A stretch of 64,000 nt of DNA from Glandiceps talaboti (GCF_964340395.1 NC_135561.1:15937961-16001960); one strand, 5' to 3'; positions 1-12,599 are shown, counted from the stretch's first letter. Translations and numbers: made by a program. Notes: generated by a model not told the origin, from the letters alone.

Positions 1-673
1 AGCGGTAACCTGCAACCCGCTGTGATGACATGCTAACATGCTAATACGTCATATGGTAATAAAATCATCTTCAATGACAGTTAGTGTAGGGTGTTGATGA
101 CTTGCATAGCATATACAGTGTAATATTAGTATTAATGTCTATATGTACATCACATCAAATACTCATTTCCTTTCAACTCTTACAAATAAATTTACAGGAA
201 ATAAACCATTTATTGTGTTCCTGTGGGTGAAACAGTTAATAACTGTATAGAGTTTTGGACGACTCCTGGTGTGTGACAAATAAAATGAATGAAAGTCTTG
301 ATAGAGTTAATTGATACAGTGAATTAAAGCTGTTGGTGTTGGTGTTTGAAATAGCAATAATTATGTCTAAATATATCCTAGTGCAAAATATGCATCAGAG
401 AGAAAGTTAGCATAACACTAGCCCTAGTAGAATATAGCTGGGGAACGTGTTGATATAGGTTTTGATATAGTGAATTAAAGTTCATCTAGAGAATGGATGG
501 TGGAGTATTACATCATCAATTCTAGGATACGAAATCTATTACATCATCAAATCTTGTGTGAAGAGTTATTACATCACAACCACTGACTTTATCTGCCTTA
601 CATCATCAAGTTCTTGTATAAATGCATGTCATCAAAGCCTGTGATCCTGAAATCTTAATAATCTCTAAAAAGA

Positions 674-720
674 AGTCTCTCATCTCAAAGTATTGATGCT
701 TTTTCCCCCGTCTATAAATT
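674..720 (-). pseudogene. Tandem copy 2 of the EXT1 exon 3' end, more decayed
   Basis: About 47 bp similar to the same exon segment, 113 bp beyond copy 1. It retains the GTCTATAA core (plus strand), which copy 1 has lost, so the copies diverged separately. In the original frame a TGA replaces the Gly codon. The splice-donor part is no longer recognisable. Confidence 0.75.
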
Positions 721-776
721 ATGACATCATCACACCTTGTGTGCATATACCTATGACATCATCAAATCTTACTCGC

Positions 777-830
777 CTGTAAAAGTAGTCTCTCATCCCA
801 GAGTATTGATGCTTTATTCATCATATAAAC
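777..830 (-). pseudogene. Tandem copy 1 of the EXT1 exon 3' end, with a GC-type donor
   Basis: About 54 bp closely matching the last part of the EXT1 exon, 111 bp downstream of the original. In the original frame it reads KASILWDERLLLQ, with Trp where the real exon has Gly. The donor is altered from GTGAGT to GCGAGT (776-775), the rarer but sometimes functional GC class. No acceptor is evident upstream, so this is a broken exon fragment and not a usable alternative exon. Its 111-bp offset is a multiple of three, but a stop at 873-875 blocks any read-through extension. Confidence 0.85.
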
Positions 831-878
831 CATGACATCATCACACCTTGTGTGCATATACCTATGACATCATCAAAT

Positions 879-887
879 CTTACTCAC
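879..887 (-). other. EXT1: Splice donor of the EXT1 exon
   Basis: CAG|GTGAGTAAG on the minus strand, a near-perfect metazoan 5' splice site. If it is not used, the frame meets a TGA at 873-875 after four codons, so retention of this intron would truncate the protein. Confidence 0.9.
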
Positions 888-1089
888 CTGTAAAAGTAGT
901 CTCTCATCCCCAAGTATTGACGCTTTATCCCAGTCTATAACTTCTGAGAATGGTAACTCCCATCCATTGCTGAGTAAGACTGGTATGCAAGCAGCTTGCA
1001 GTGATTCTAGAAAACGGAAGGAACCCAAACGTCTCCCCCTTGGCACCAAGCAGAATGTGGAGTTGTGTAGGAGTATATGGAAATCATAT
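888..1089 (-). CDS. EXT1: EXT1 internal exon (equals human exons 2+3 fused)
   Basis: Part of exostosin-1, a Golgi type II membrane glycosyltransferase that with EXT2 polymerises heparan sulfate by adding GlcUA and GlcNAc in alternation. The exon carries one base finishing a split codon and then 67 codons, with no stop. The peptide contains [27 protein letters not shown] and GDERLLLQ, which are hallmark EXT1 residues in the exostosin (GT47) domain, around human residues 322-388. EXT2 and EXTL proteins differ clearly over this stretch. The exon is preceded on the minus strand by a pyrimidine-rich tract ending in TTTACAG and followed by GTGAGTAAG. Start phase 2 and end phase 0 match coding positions 963 and 1164 of human EXT1 as I remember them. 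In vertebrates these 202 bp are split into 94 and 108 bp exons; here there is no intron between them. An intact frame and good splice sites argue against a pseudogene. The rest of the gene lies outside the window on both sides. Confidence 0.95.
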
Positions 1090-1109
1090 CTGTAAAGAAC
1101 AAAACAAAA
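1090..1109 (-). other. EXT1: Splice acceptor and polypyrimidine tract of the EXT1 exon
   Basis: Read on the minus strand, a T-rich tract interrupted only by single G, C or A bases ends in TTCTTTACAG directly before the exon. A TTTTAAT element about 33 nt upstream of the AG could serve as branch point (inference). The acceptor defines the phase-2 start of the exon. Confidence 0.85.
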
Positions 1110-3825
1110 TGTATACACAGATTAAAATGTGATAATAAACGGTATGTTTTCTGTGAGTTTGTTGTTTTTGGTACGACTTGAAGATCACTGCACCCTCTAT
1201 GTGTGTTGTTGTGTACTCTAGATAGTAAGTTTTGTACCCTAAACAAAATAGAAGAGATAGGTAATGTTAGGGTTAGGGATGTCGAGTACTGTTCAGGCAT
1301 GACTGAACAACACTGGGCCGGAAATATGTGTTTTAGTCTAGCCAAAATGTAGTCCAGGATAAGTCACATTAGGGTTAAGGATTTTAGAGTATGTCGTATA
1401 TGTAGATACATTGCTTGTTAATATTACGGGCTTTATCCCCAACACTGTTAGAATTGCATGGAAATCTGGGGTCAGTGCCCTTTAGGTGGGCCATTTTACT
1501 TGATGGATTACTTTCAGCAATATGATCTGTAGTGGCTGGGTACTGAAGAAAGCAACACTGTGCTAGGCTTCTTTGTGGCCCACCATTTTTTAATAACAGC
1601 CTCTTTTAACAGCATACTATCGGAATCATGTTAAAATGTGCCATGCCGCTTTCTTGTGAACTGCTCTGTGTCATTACTTGCTGAGCAGGCAGCGTAATCT
1701 TAAGCATCAGTATAAACAAGCTAGCCGTACATGAAATTATAAATTATACTGTATTAAACACAATGCAATTTGATGCACTATCTTGTTTTACCCAGAAATT
1801 CATAATAACAGAGGCACGTAACTATGGCAACATGCTTCATTCACATGCAGCTCAGATTGAGATTTCAATTACCATGGTAAACGTAATGATATGAACTAAA
1901 CAAATTTTCCGAAGTAATGGCTCTTTAGAGTGTGGGACATGATGTGGGTTGTGAATGTACTCACACAGCAGCTCCTACATCAGTGTAACTGAATTTACAT
2001 ACAGCTCAGTTTTTGAAATCTATAAATATTGCTATAAATACTGCTTAGAACGAAAATGACAAGGTCTTTCTTGTGATCTTATTCATAGGATAAATCTGTG
2101 AGTACCTGTATCTTTGTTTGTGTGGGTTTATTCAATATGGTAAATGTACATTTTATTTACAATATTCATGAATGCACATGCTAAATGGCCAACAGCCAGA
2201 CAATGTCACCACTTGTCACTAGAATGCATTCTATGTCAAAGGTGTGCCTACAGAATATAACACACACTGTAGTTACTGATTGCAGGAGGCATACGTTGCC
2301 TTGTTCCCGACAAAAACAAAGCCCAGCCTTGGACACACAACAGGTCAGATTTATGACTTCTGCCCTCTAGTGGCCAGTGCTTAAAATGTCAGTTTAGGTG
2401 AATGACCCTGCCTGTGATCTCCACAGCCACAGACACTGATCACAGCAATATCACTTATTAAATATACAGAGTCTATGGCTAATTGCCCCCAGAACATGTG
2501 TACTCTATCAGTTGTATATATGTATGACTCCTGCTGACCGACAACAGTGTTTAGAAATCCTACACAGTTGTTGAATACATTGAAGATTTTAGAGTAATCA
2601 GTAATTATCGACGATCCTTACAATAAACACTGAGCTTTCTATGCCAAGTATCATTAAACAATTTCTTTTGAGAATTTTTTTCTTTTTTTTGCATGAGTGA
2701 TTGCCTAGTGGTGCTATTAGACCACACAAATAAACAAACAAAACTTCAGGGTAGACAAACTCCTGTTTTTTCTATGAAGGCATGGCACACTTATCAACAC
2801 AAAAACAAACAAATTTTTGATATTCAGATTATCATGATGAGTTTCAAAAATCCAACACTGCTTCTTTGGTGGCCCCCATGAGCATAGGAAGAAATCTGCT
2901 TTCAATTTCATGTGTACATAATTTTGTCAAAGGTCAATAAAACCTGCCATAAATATTCAGTCCATACTAAAATTAAATCAATCTGTGATGAAAATTTATC
3001 CACTTCACAAGAAAATATGCGGGAGAGGGCAAACAAGCAAAAACTGTCGGCCATTTTGAATGACAGCTGAGCGTTTGGGGCTGACTTGCAGTCACCATAT
3101 TTCACCAAAGTTTAAGAGACTGTAAAACAAGAATGTAAACAGGAGTGAAAGTCAGAGCACGGAGGAATTTTCACAATTTGTTGATGAAAGAAACCACTGG
3201 CATCTTTAATGGATTATTTTGGCACTGCACTAAAGTACATGGGAAATACTGTCTTCGCGAGATCAAATAAACCGATAAAAGATTTCCAAAAACCTACCAG
3301 GGTCATGACCTTGCATGCTAGTTGTTCAGGAGGCAGTAATTTAGCATGCTACATTTAACTCCATCAACAAAGACATAGCATGGTGTACTCATCGAATTCC
3401 TCTCTTCGTAATTTCAATATAAATAGCAAAGTAACATTACGTTGGCTTCCCTGTAAAGCTGGCTTCTATTTGGGTGATTATCATCACTCCTGGCTCTTTT
3501 GTGTAATGAAGGAGGGGAGAAATCTGATGAAGTCTGGACGGGTAGAGATCGTAGTAAGTTGGCGAGTGTCTCTCATTTATGTCTCCAGGTTATGTATTGT
3601 TTCTGTTCCCTGTAAGTGTACATGTTTATTGTATGTCTTCTTTGTTTTTCAATGATAAATTACAACCTTTTAATATTAAAGCAGACATTTCATCTCAACT
3701 GGCTTGTGGTATGAAAATCCAAAGGTTTAAACGTATCTCTAGAATGTCTTGATTTCATCCCTATCTCTACTAGCTTAGAAGAATCAAATCTCAGCTCCAT
3801 CACACTTCTAGTTCGACACACCCCT
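1110..3825. other. Intronic sequence with no recognisable feature
   Basis: AT-rich unique-looking sequence. ORFs are short and not conserved-looking. No tandem array or mobile element was seen. Confidence 0.6.
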
Positions 3826-3830
3826 ATACC

Positions 3831-3866
3831 TCCCTCCACTCCCACCTCCCTCCACTCCCACCTCCC
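3831..3866. repeat. Pyrimidine-rich 16-bp repeat, two copies plus
   Basis: TCCCTCCACTCCCACC occurs twice in tandem and then a third partial copy begins. The stretch is almost entirely C and T, so the minus (sense) strand is purine- and G-rich. Confidence 0.8.
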
Positions 3867-4429
3867 CAACCCCTTTTTCAATAGGGTAACATCAATTCCA
3901 GACACACCTCTGTTATCTGAACACGATTCACAGAAGGATAACCGTTGACTTCAACTGGTTCCAACACTATTATCTACTGTATCAGTCAACTATTGCAGAG
4001 CTATAAACACACAGAGTTGATGTCTAAACAAAACAACACTTTTTAAACCAGGAACTCACATCAAAACATCACTCACAGACAAACATGGATGCTATAATAA
4101 GTACAATTTAGACACCCCATCTCGGGAGTAATTAGCATGTAAGTGTTACCTTACACTTTACTTGAGGGAAGGTTGTTTATTGTTTTGTTATTGTATTTTT
4201 TTGTTTGCGATGACTACCTTTACACCTGCCTAAACTAAATGTGAAACACTTGTAAAAAGTCAATTACCCAATCTAAAAACCATTTCAATAATACTGCCTT
4301 ATGAATCAGCATATCTTTTAACAAGCACACTGCATGAAAATGTCTCTTCAAAACATTCCAACAGAAATATTAAATTTAACTTTCCAACACACCATACTTT
4401 CCCCGTTTTTTTAACCACGATTTGGAAAG

Positions 4430-4515
4430 CCTGGTAACAGAAGTGGAAGGGGATTTCTGGTAAATGTTGCATAGATTCATATACCTTGCACCATAACTTT
4501 CGGTTGAAGCTTAGT
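4430..4515 (+). repeat. Single diverged copy of the repeat seen at 11.0-11.3 kb
   Basis: Shares the order CTGGTAACAG, then GGTAAATGTTGCAT, then a CATA-C-TTG segment with the start of the 11040-11340 array. The similarity is loose and judged by eye. Confidence 0.4.
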
Positions 4516-5859
4516 TGCAAAACCCGGACTATATACATGGACCTTACCTGCTCATCACATTATCTTTCAGTAATAAACTACTTTCTGATTTAAAGAAAGA
4601 AAGAAATTGTCCCAATTTATTCGGCAAAATCAGAAAAATCATGGAAAAAAACGTCTTTCAGGAGATACATGTAAAGTTAACTCAAAACAGCAGCCATTTC
4701 TATAAAGTGAAATACGACCTCTGAACACTTCTCTCACTGTAAAATGAGGTACTAACCATGTCCATAAACTTTATGACGGCTGTCAACCCAGCAATACACT
4801 TTAAATTATGTTTCATAGGATTGGGTAAGTGCAGAAACAATTATAACCTTTGAAGATCTAAGCAAAACATTTTGACATCATAAAAGTGAAAAGCACCTGC
4901 CTAGGCATCCCACGGATCTCCACATAGCTACAAATATTTTGGTGTTGATAGAGATCACGCTACTACCCTGTCCCATGACTATTTGAAGATGACACTTTCA
5001 GGGTGACTCCATGCTGTCCTCCACTTCATAATGACCAAAAGATTAATGTTAAAGTGCTCCTAAATCTGAAGAATTCCTCACTGCAATTTGTCAGAAATCC
5101 AGAATGGTTTATAAACATGAAAACAGAAATACCAGATGTGCACCTCACCTTTGACCTTGTCGGAATGTTGTGAGCCAATGGTGGCATCATCATCAGCTAG
5201 GGCCCACACTAAGTATTCCAGTGGGAAACCATATTGTACTTGCCCTTAACTCAAGGGTCATAACGACTGCCAGATTTTTCCAATTGTTGAAGTCAATTGA
5301 GTGGGACCGATAAAATTCGGGATGGAAAATGAATTAACTTATCTGTCATGATTGAAAGTTGGGGGGGAAATTGTGTTCAGGTGGGGGAGACGCTTTTCTT
5401 CACAAGATACAATCATATGATGCATACATTTCCATTTTCACTATCAATGCTCCTAGTACTAGTAGCCGAAATGCAAATGTTAAATTACAAATGCATATCC
5501 CTTTCAATACAATCCTGTCCTGTCCTGTCCACAACTCAGACACCACAAACCCTGCTGAATAACACCAGCATGCATATATTCTATAGCATCTCTCACCCTA
5601 AATGTAAACACCATCTGCCCTAAGGTTGGAACAAGTGGCACCTTGGGTACGAGGACAGACTTTATTGTGTAGGATGATGAGGAAAGCAGCACTACAACAC
5701 TGTCTGAGAAAAGGGGCACATGACCTGATGGGCAAGTAAGACTGGCAAGGAGAAATACAACCATCACTGTGAATCAATTTGTCAACCAGTACATCAATTA
5801 AGAATTCAAAATCAAGACTTCATGGTCAAACATGTTCAACTAGCTGGAAAACTATGTCA

Positions 5860-6095
5860 AGATTCCCTCGTCATTTGATTTGTCCTTACCAGGACAGACA
5901 CACATATGGACCAGGTCTGGCGGTTGCTAGATAGAACAGCAAGAGTTCTTGTTTGAATGCCCTCACCAGGACAGACACTCACTAATACATCTTAACCGGA
6001 TAGTGGTCAAGAAAAATTGACAATCTGTATCTGTCAACATTCCTCATTTGAATGTCCCAACAAGGACAGATACCTAAAAACATCAGGACCAGGAA
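5860..6095. repeat. Diverged tandem repeat, about 80-97 bp unit, three copies
   Basis: CCAGGACAGACAC-type cores recur near 5888, 5966 and 6060, each preceded by a TTTGATTTGTCC or TTTGAATGYCC segment. Copies are diverged and unequal in length. Confidence 0.6.
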
Positions 6096-6099
6096 TACC

Positions 6100-9000
6100 C
6101 TCACAAAGTAGGACAGTCCGCCAGCAAACAGTGCATCACTGCTAAATGATTTCCAAACAACTGTTGATATAGCCACCCTAGTACCTCCTTTCATTCTATA
6201 CATGTTTACTTATACTCACAAACAGATACTCAAACCATTACAGTTGACACTCACAGACAAGACACTCCGGGCAAGTTGTTCTGTATACTCTGAAGGAATG
6301 TCTGAACACTACCGCATTGACTGTCATTGTGGGTGTGGTGGATGATCCATTAACAGACCAGAGAACTTAATTTAAACATAACATGCATCCTATAGCTAAG
6401 GTTGTAATTTATAGTTTAATCTACTAAACAGTCTCTTCATAACACTCAGTTGTTCTACTCTAGACTAGTACTTTCCTTACACTGCAATACTTGTTATCAC
6501 AAACAACACACAATTTCATCCTCAACATCTCTCACACAGTGGTTCTATAAGTGGACCAACGGCTGAACCTTTCACACTAATAGTGTCCAAGTGCCATTTT
6601 TATACATGTATATGATTACAGCAGGATTCACCCTGTGCCTTCATGATAGAGTAGTTGGTTCCAAATTTCCATTTAAAACAATACACAAAATAATTAGCAT
6701 GACAATATTTTGTTATGTTATCAAAATTTCCTGTGATTCTATCAATATCATTTTTGGTGATTCTATCTCAAATCAGGTTGATATTGCAAGGATCTTATAG
6801 CTACACACACAAAATTCTATCAACGTTTCCATGCTTTCCACTGCAGCAGTTCCTTCCCAAAAGTGAATTACATTGTGTACATGAACAAAGTATTGTCCAA
6901 ACTCCCTACAATAGTACAATATACCTATAAACTAGACTAACACTCCCCTCACACCAGTGGATTTTTCCTAGGGTTTCTCTCAATAAAGAAACTTATCTAA
7001 AAGTACATAAAACTGTCCTTATTTCACCAGATTCCCTAAAAACTTCTAAGCATTCTACAACCTTTGAAAAGCAAAGCATTACGTGTACATCATGCTATAT
7101 ACATTGCACAGGTATTGTAAACTCATTCTCAGTCGACTAAACTTGTCTGATTTGCCATCAGCAAGTGTACTGAGACCTAGTCTAATCAAAATACTGCAAG
7201 AAAGAGCCTAATGTTTATTGAGAAGTCATGTGTCGCAAATTGTGCCTTTATAAAGAGATTTTTTGTCCAGCCTGATCCAGTTGACTACCTGGCATGTCAT
7301 CTCTGCCAGTCGTACCATTTACAACCAACAGTTGCTCTATTGTATTCAACAGGAATAAAATTTCCTAACTTTCATGACGGTCACAGGGTCAATTTATGCA
7401 AGTCCACTTTTTTAGACATTGCTTTGTGTGCAATTAAGTTGGTAGCGATGTAAATGGCGTTACAGTGATTTTATCGGCTATGATTGAAGTCATTTTAGAA
7501 CTAACATATGAGTTTGGAAATTCAAAGGGGGTCGCCATTTATCTTTGTCAGCTTATTGCACTCTTTGCATTGTGTCTGAAAACATGGTGACGTTATCTAC
7601 TTCTAAAGAACTTGTAGCAGGAATCATTAGTTGGGATTATGTAACAATTGTAAACAAAGGGAAAAAGATGAGAGAATAGAAGAAATACCTGCATTAGAAT
7701 AGAAGTGAAAATATTTTCACAGTCACCGGACACAGAATAGTTTTCACTCTAGAGACAGCACTGCTATGCAGACTGGCTGTTTAAGGAACCCTTCATCGCC
7801 AACCAGGAGACCTGCTATTTTTCTGTCAACAGGACAATGCAGTTCCCCATGGCACCTGGCAACTTAAGTGGAAGCCTGACACCTTCATCCCCAATAAGTC
7901 TTCAGGTTAATGACAGACAACTCTTTGCTACCACAGTGGTGTTACAACCCTTTTAAACATTGCATCAGACACACTCCATTGTTTATAAGTTTGTAAGTGC
8001 AGAACAGAGAGATGGGCAACATTACTGTAGACATACATATTTTATGAGCTACTGAACATTTTAAAGACAGAGAGGGGGGGGGGAGGGGGGAGGAGGAGTA
8101 CGAGTGATGATTTACAAGGTACAGTACTGCTGTTCTGAAATTGTCGACCAAAAAAATTGTTTTCTACTACCTACAAATTATTCCGTTTCTTTATATTTGG
8201 TAGTGCTGTAAAGACACTTCCTTTGACCACACCAACCCCAAGTATAATATGCAACACTTGCAATCAATTATAGCCAAGTACAAAGGCTTGAGAGATCACT
8301 TGACCAAAATCCGATTTTAATTTTCTTGATGCCCCAGCTTTTTGTCACCCTTGGGTTGAGTTTGAAAAGACCACCGTAACTCAAGTATGTCTAGTTCTAC
8401 ACCTAGATCAAAGCTAATCTGCACCATTTAGCTGTACAAAACAACTTGTAATAAAACCGTCTTTAGTCTGGTCGCACATTGATGAACCCCTATTGCGACA
8501 GTGATTAACGAGTCTTTCAAAGCATTATGACTACTCAAACACACAAGTATAAAGACTAACATCACAAATAGTTTTTTTGCTCTGATTTTCAACAAGATTT
8601 TCATCCATCAAGCAAATCGAAGAGCTTAAGTTTTTCAGGTGTCAGTCAATGATGGGGGGTTTGGGCAGGATACGATTGTAGATGAAGAATGCAGCTTAGA
8701 ACAGATCAAAGTATTTCTGTTGATGAGGTAATTTACAAATCCCTTCTGCCATGTCAAACAATGGCTAATTAAAGACATGACAACTCATTAATTCAGTATG
8801 AATTACAAAGAATCGAGAGTGATCTTTCTGGGAGGCCTGATCAACCTGACTACGATGTCTGTGAATTTCATTCCTGTCGCCTCCTGACTGTCTCGATGGT
8901 TTCATCACCTGAAGGCTTCAGATTATTTTAAACCAGACAACATACCTTTTTTGAGAATGATTACAACTATTGCATCACATTTTTAAGCACTATTCTAGTA

Positions 9001-10560
9001 ATGGTTTAGAATTTATTTTTTGTTTCTTTAGAGAATTAGCATATTTCGGTATCAATTCTAGGTGGATAAATGAGGCATTCTATGACAGGATTACAATGGA
9101 CACAAAACAATGTCTGAACAAGTATCTTTTACTCTATTGTACTAGTATTTACCCAATCATTATACGTCTCCATCTATTAAAAAAAAAAACTCTCATTCTT
9201 CACTACTTTGCCCTACCAAAATTCAATTGACATGACAACATCTTGTGCCCCTCACATAAAGTTCAGCATGTATGTACACCAGCTGCTCATAAGTTTTTAT
9301 TCACAACAGTTGTTGAAACATTCACAGATCAAGGACAACAGCTGGAAGTTTTAGAGATCTGTTGATGTATTTAGAGTATCATAATTAGACTTGAGTGCTC
9401 TTAGGATTAAGTCCTAACTTAGAAGCTATCACTCTCATCTTCATTCTTGTACTATGACGACCCTCATGAAATCAGTATTATCCCATGCAGTATTTAAGTA
9501 TTATACTTCATTTCATTGTCGATGCTACAGTTTGGAAACACTGGTATTATTAGGCTACAGACCATCTGTGGCTTGAATAGAGATCTTGAGATTTAAGGCC
9601 TCAGATAGCCTCTATGCTTCGATGTTATTCCCAAATATTTTTCTTTATTCAGCTAAGTGGCCTGAGGTAAAGGGACCCTTGTCACTATGAGTCGCTAGAC
9701 TCATATCAAACACAGCAGAACCAGTGATGTAGACACGTATTGTCATGACATAGGCGTGCATTGTTGTGACATAGAACGACCAGAGTATATATTACATATT
9801 TTTTGTTCAACTTGGTTCATGCATGGATATAATAGGTATTATTATGGGCAGGATAGGGATCTGGTAAAATTGAAACATCTTGTTGTGTACCATAATTTTT
9901 GTGGGCGACTCCAGCAAATACTTGGGGAACTTAGCTAGATTTCTTTTTACTGCAGCCCTTAACAAAAATACTGACGTGACCATTTTTTATTGAGGTACCA
10001 CCATGTGGTACAAAATCAACAGCAAATACTACATGCATATACAACTGTAGATAGAGAAATAAATGGTATCTTTTCATGTCGTTATGTACATGTTAAATAT
10101 TACAAAAGTATTTCACTACAGTATCATCATCACCTTTGTGATTGCTTCCTTTTGTGAATGTAATACGTTTGCAACCGTAATACAGTCGACGGCTTTTCCT
10201 TTACATTAAACCTTAATTTCTGCACTATCATCATGTATATATTTGCTTAACTTTCATACATATACTAACGTGCATGTGAACTCCCATCTAATTTGTTATT
10301 TAATATGCAACATTTAATATATCATTATTAAAAATCCATTAATATGTCAACAAGTTTCTTTGACATATATTGACTGACTAGTGGCGTGGGATATCATCAC
10401 CACTTGTGTGCTGCCTGGCTGCTTTATATCCACACAGCTATTTGTCATGGCTATATCAGCTAAATTGATCAATTATTAAGTCTCAAGTGTAAACCTACTG
10501 TTTTTTTAGCATTGACAATGATCCCCTTTGACATAGCTACTCTAGGGTGCGTGGACTGTG
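6100..10560. other. Intronic sequence without genes
   Basis: No convincing exon or mobile element. A short GA-rich run (G9 and G6 tracts) lies at 8074-8097, and a two-unit direct repeat of about 30 bp sharing a TTGTNNTGACATAG core lies near 9730-9775. Otherwise it is AT-rich unique sequence. Confidence 0.55.
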
Positions 10561-10565
10561 TGGTT

Positions 10566-10886
10566 ACAGGTTAACTTTTTAGGGTACTAACTTCTTTCTA
10601 CTGGTGGTTCAGTCTGACTTTTTGGTGTACTACCTTTTTTCTAATGGTTCAGTCAGACAACTTTTTAGGGTACTAAGTTCTTTCCAACGGTTCAGTCAGA
10701 CAACTTTTTAGGGTACTAAGTTCTTTCCAATGGTTCAGTCAGACAACTTTTTAGGGTACTAAGTTCTTTCCAATGATAACTTGTTAGGGTACTACCTTCT
10801 TTCTAATGGTTCAGTTTGACAACTTTTTAGTGTACTAAGTTCTTTCTAATAATGGGTTCAGCCTGATAACTTTGTCTAATGGTTCA
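10566..10886 (+). repeat. 43-bp minisatellite, about 7-8 units
   Basis: The unit begins GGTTCAGTCAGACAACTTTT and continues with AGGGTACTAAGTTCTTTCCAA. Three central units are nearly identical with exact 43-bp spacing; outer units have point changes and deletions, typical of an array homogenised in the middle. Confidence 0.95.
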
Positions 10887-11039
10887 ATGTAATCCCATGT
10901 TGTAAATGTAATACACTGCAGATTGGAAGTGATTTCAAATTGACAAATTTACCTAGACTTTCAGACGTCAATTGATAAGTTGCAATTTTCTACATCTTTC
11001 CAATTGGAAGTGGCATTTTTAAAAAAAAAAAAACATTTT

Positions 11040-11340
11040 GTGAACCTGATAACAGGAGGGAGAAAACTGGTAAAATTTGCATTGGATTTCCATACTTTGT
11101 ACTTGTTTCATAATATTGCCAATTATTGGTAGCAAAGTAACTTAGTCCAGTAACGGGGTAAATCTGTTAAAATTTCAAACAATGACTTTGATAGCAAAAA
11201 CCCAGTAACAGAGGGAACCTGTTTCAATTCCCAGAGATATTAATACACTGAACCGTTAGTTTAGTAGGAAAGTCCAGTAACATGGGGAATGTGTTATAAG
11301 TCTCCACAGATTTCAATATCATGAATCATGATTTCGATGG
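11040..11340 (+). repeat. Diverged tandem array with CCAGTAACNGGG core
   Basis: Cores at about 11046 (CCTGATAACAGGAGGG), 11148, 11202 and 11273, each followed by a segment resembling GGTAAATYTGTTAAAATTTC. Spacing is irregular (about 55-100 bp). Related to a single copy near 4430. Confidence 0.55.
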
Positions 11341-12119
11341 TGTAGTAAACTATAATGCAAAAACAAGATTGATTTTAGTAACACAAAGACTAGGAAATGA
11401 TTCACATGATTATTTAAAAGTTAAACCTTGGACTGTGCACTCATCATACAATGTAAAGTCAGTCAATACAAGTATGGATTTATCCTACATGTCAGCACTT
11501 TCTCTCCTCTTTTCTTCTAAATGTCACAGTGTTAGATTTCAAAGATAAATCTGAAACCCTAGATCTTATCAGAAAGAGACAAAAAATGACCTCACTTCAA
11601 GTCAAACTGTTGATTCAGTGTATTCATCTGCACCAAAGATAACATCCCTAACCCAAACAAACTGACACTTGAACTTGGCAGATAAACTTGATATACCAAA
11701 ACAAGACGTCACTTGAATTTGAGACACCAACTTGATATCTTAAGACTCTTGGGCCAGCTATTTCTATTCTCATTTTGTACCTTCTTTAACCTGTCGTCAC
11801 CTCATTGACTGCTAAGTGACCAGACTTGAGGTCAAAGGCATGGTACAAAGTACTTGACCTTGAACACAATAAAGGGGATATTTAACATGCTAACTGTACT
11901 GATAAGAAAATGTCTGTCACAAAACTCGTCTTCCAGAACATTAGGAAGCCATGTAAAAATATCTGACAAGTGACACTGTTGATTGCATTTGCTCTACTTT
12001 CTCTGAATTTGTTTCATCGAAATCCTTCTGTATGTGTTGAACATAAGTGAAATGTTGTGGGAAAGTCATACTGGATAATAGAACTGGAAAGTTTTTTGAC
12101 AAATACATGAGGTAATTCT

Positions 12120-12202
<83 letters not shown>
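12120..12202 (+). repeat. Compound microsatellite (TCTG)n-(CT)n
   Basis: About 10 perfect TCTG units run directly into about 20 CT units with no interruption. Minus-strand ORFs across it read as RQTD and RERE repeats and are not genes. Confidence 0.98.
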
Positions 12203-12208
<6 letters not shown>

Positions 12209-12520
12209 AACGATTTCATTGCAAATATGTGATGGTATGATTTGGCTTCAAAAGGTCATACAGTCATACACTTAATTGCAATGTTTATACAGCCAACAGC
12301 ACTGTTGATGTGAACACTGTAAGGTTGTCATAATACTACTTCATAACTGTACAGCTGACAGCTTTGAGTGAAGTGATAATTATTATAACACAATAGCTGA
12401 CTATTCAACACAGAAATCACAGTCAATATCTGAGATTTACATTTATGTATTCATGTGTCAATAATTTACTAAGGGGATTGTCTATGATTGAAATTAAGGA
12501 ACAGAAATAGATATTTCTCA

Positions 12521-12530
12521 TCTGTCTGTC

Positions 12531-12595
<65 letters not shown>

Positions 12596-12597
12596 GT
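12521..12597 (+). repeat. (TCTG)n microsatellite
   Basis: About 18 TCTG units with two TCTC-type interruptions, about 320 bp from the end of the previous array of the same motif. Confidence 0.98.
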
Positions 12598-12599
12598 CC

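Larger units (their letters stand above)
1..887 (-). other. EXT1: Intron downstream of the EXT1 exon (partial)
   Basis: Begins at the donor at 887 and runs off the left edge, so the following exon (human exon 4 equivalent) is not in the window. Apart from the minisatellite and exon-fragment copies at 505-887, positions 1-500 show only AT-rich sequence with no ORF or recognisable element. Confidence 0.85.
505..887. repeat. Minisatellite with ATGACATCATCA core, 28-32 bp period, nested in a 111-bp unit
   Basis: The core recurs as TTACATCATCA variants near 508, 539, 567, 599 and 627, and as ATGACATCATCA at 721, 753, 832 and 864. From 674 onward, pairs of the 32-bp unit alternate with the exon-derived fragments, giving a composite higher-order unit of about 111 bp (721 to 832, 753 to 864, 777 to 888). 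The array therefore abuts and partly incorporates the EXT1 exon end. Confidence 0.85.
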
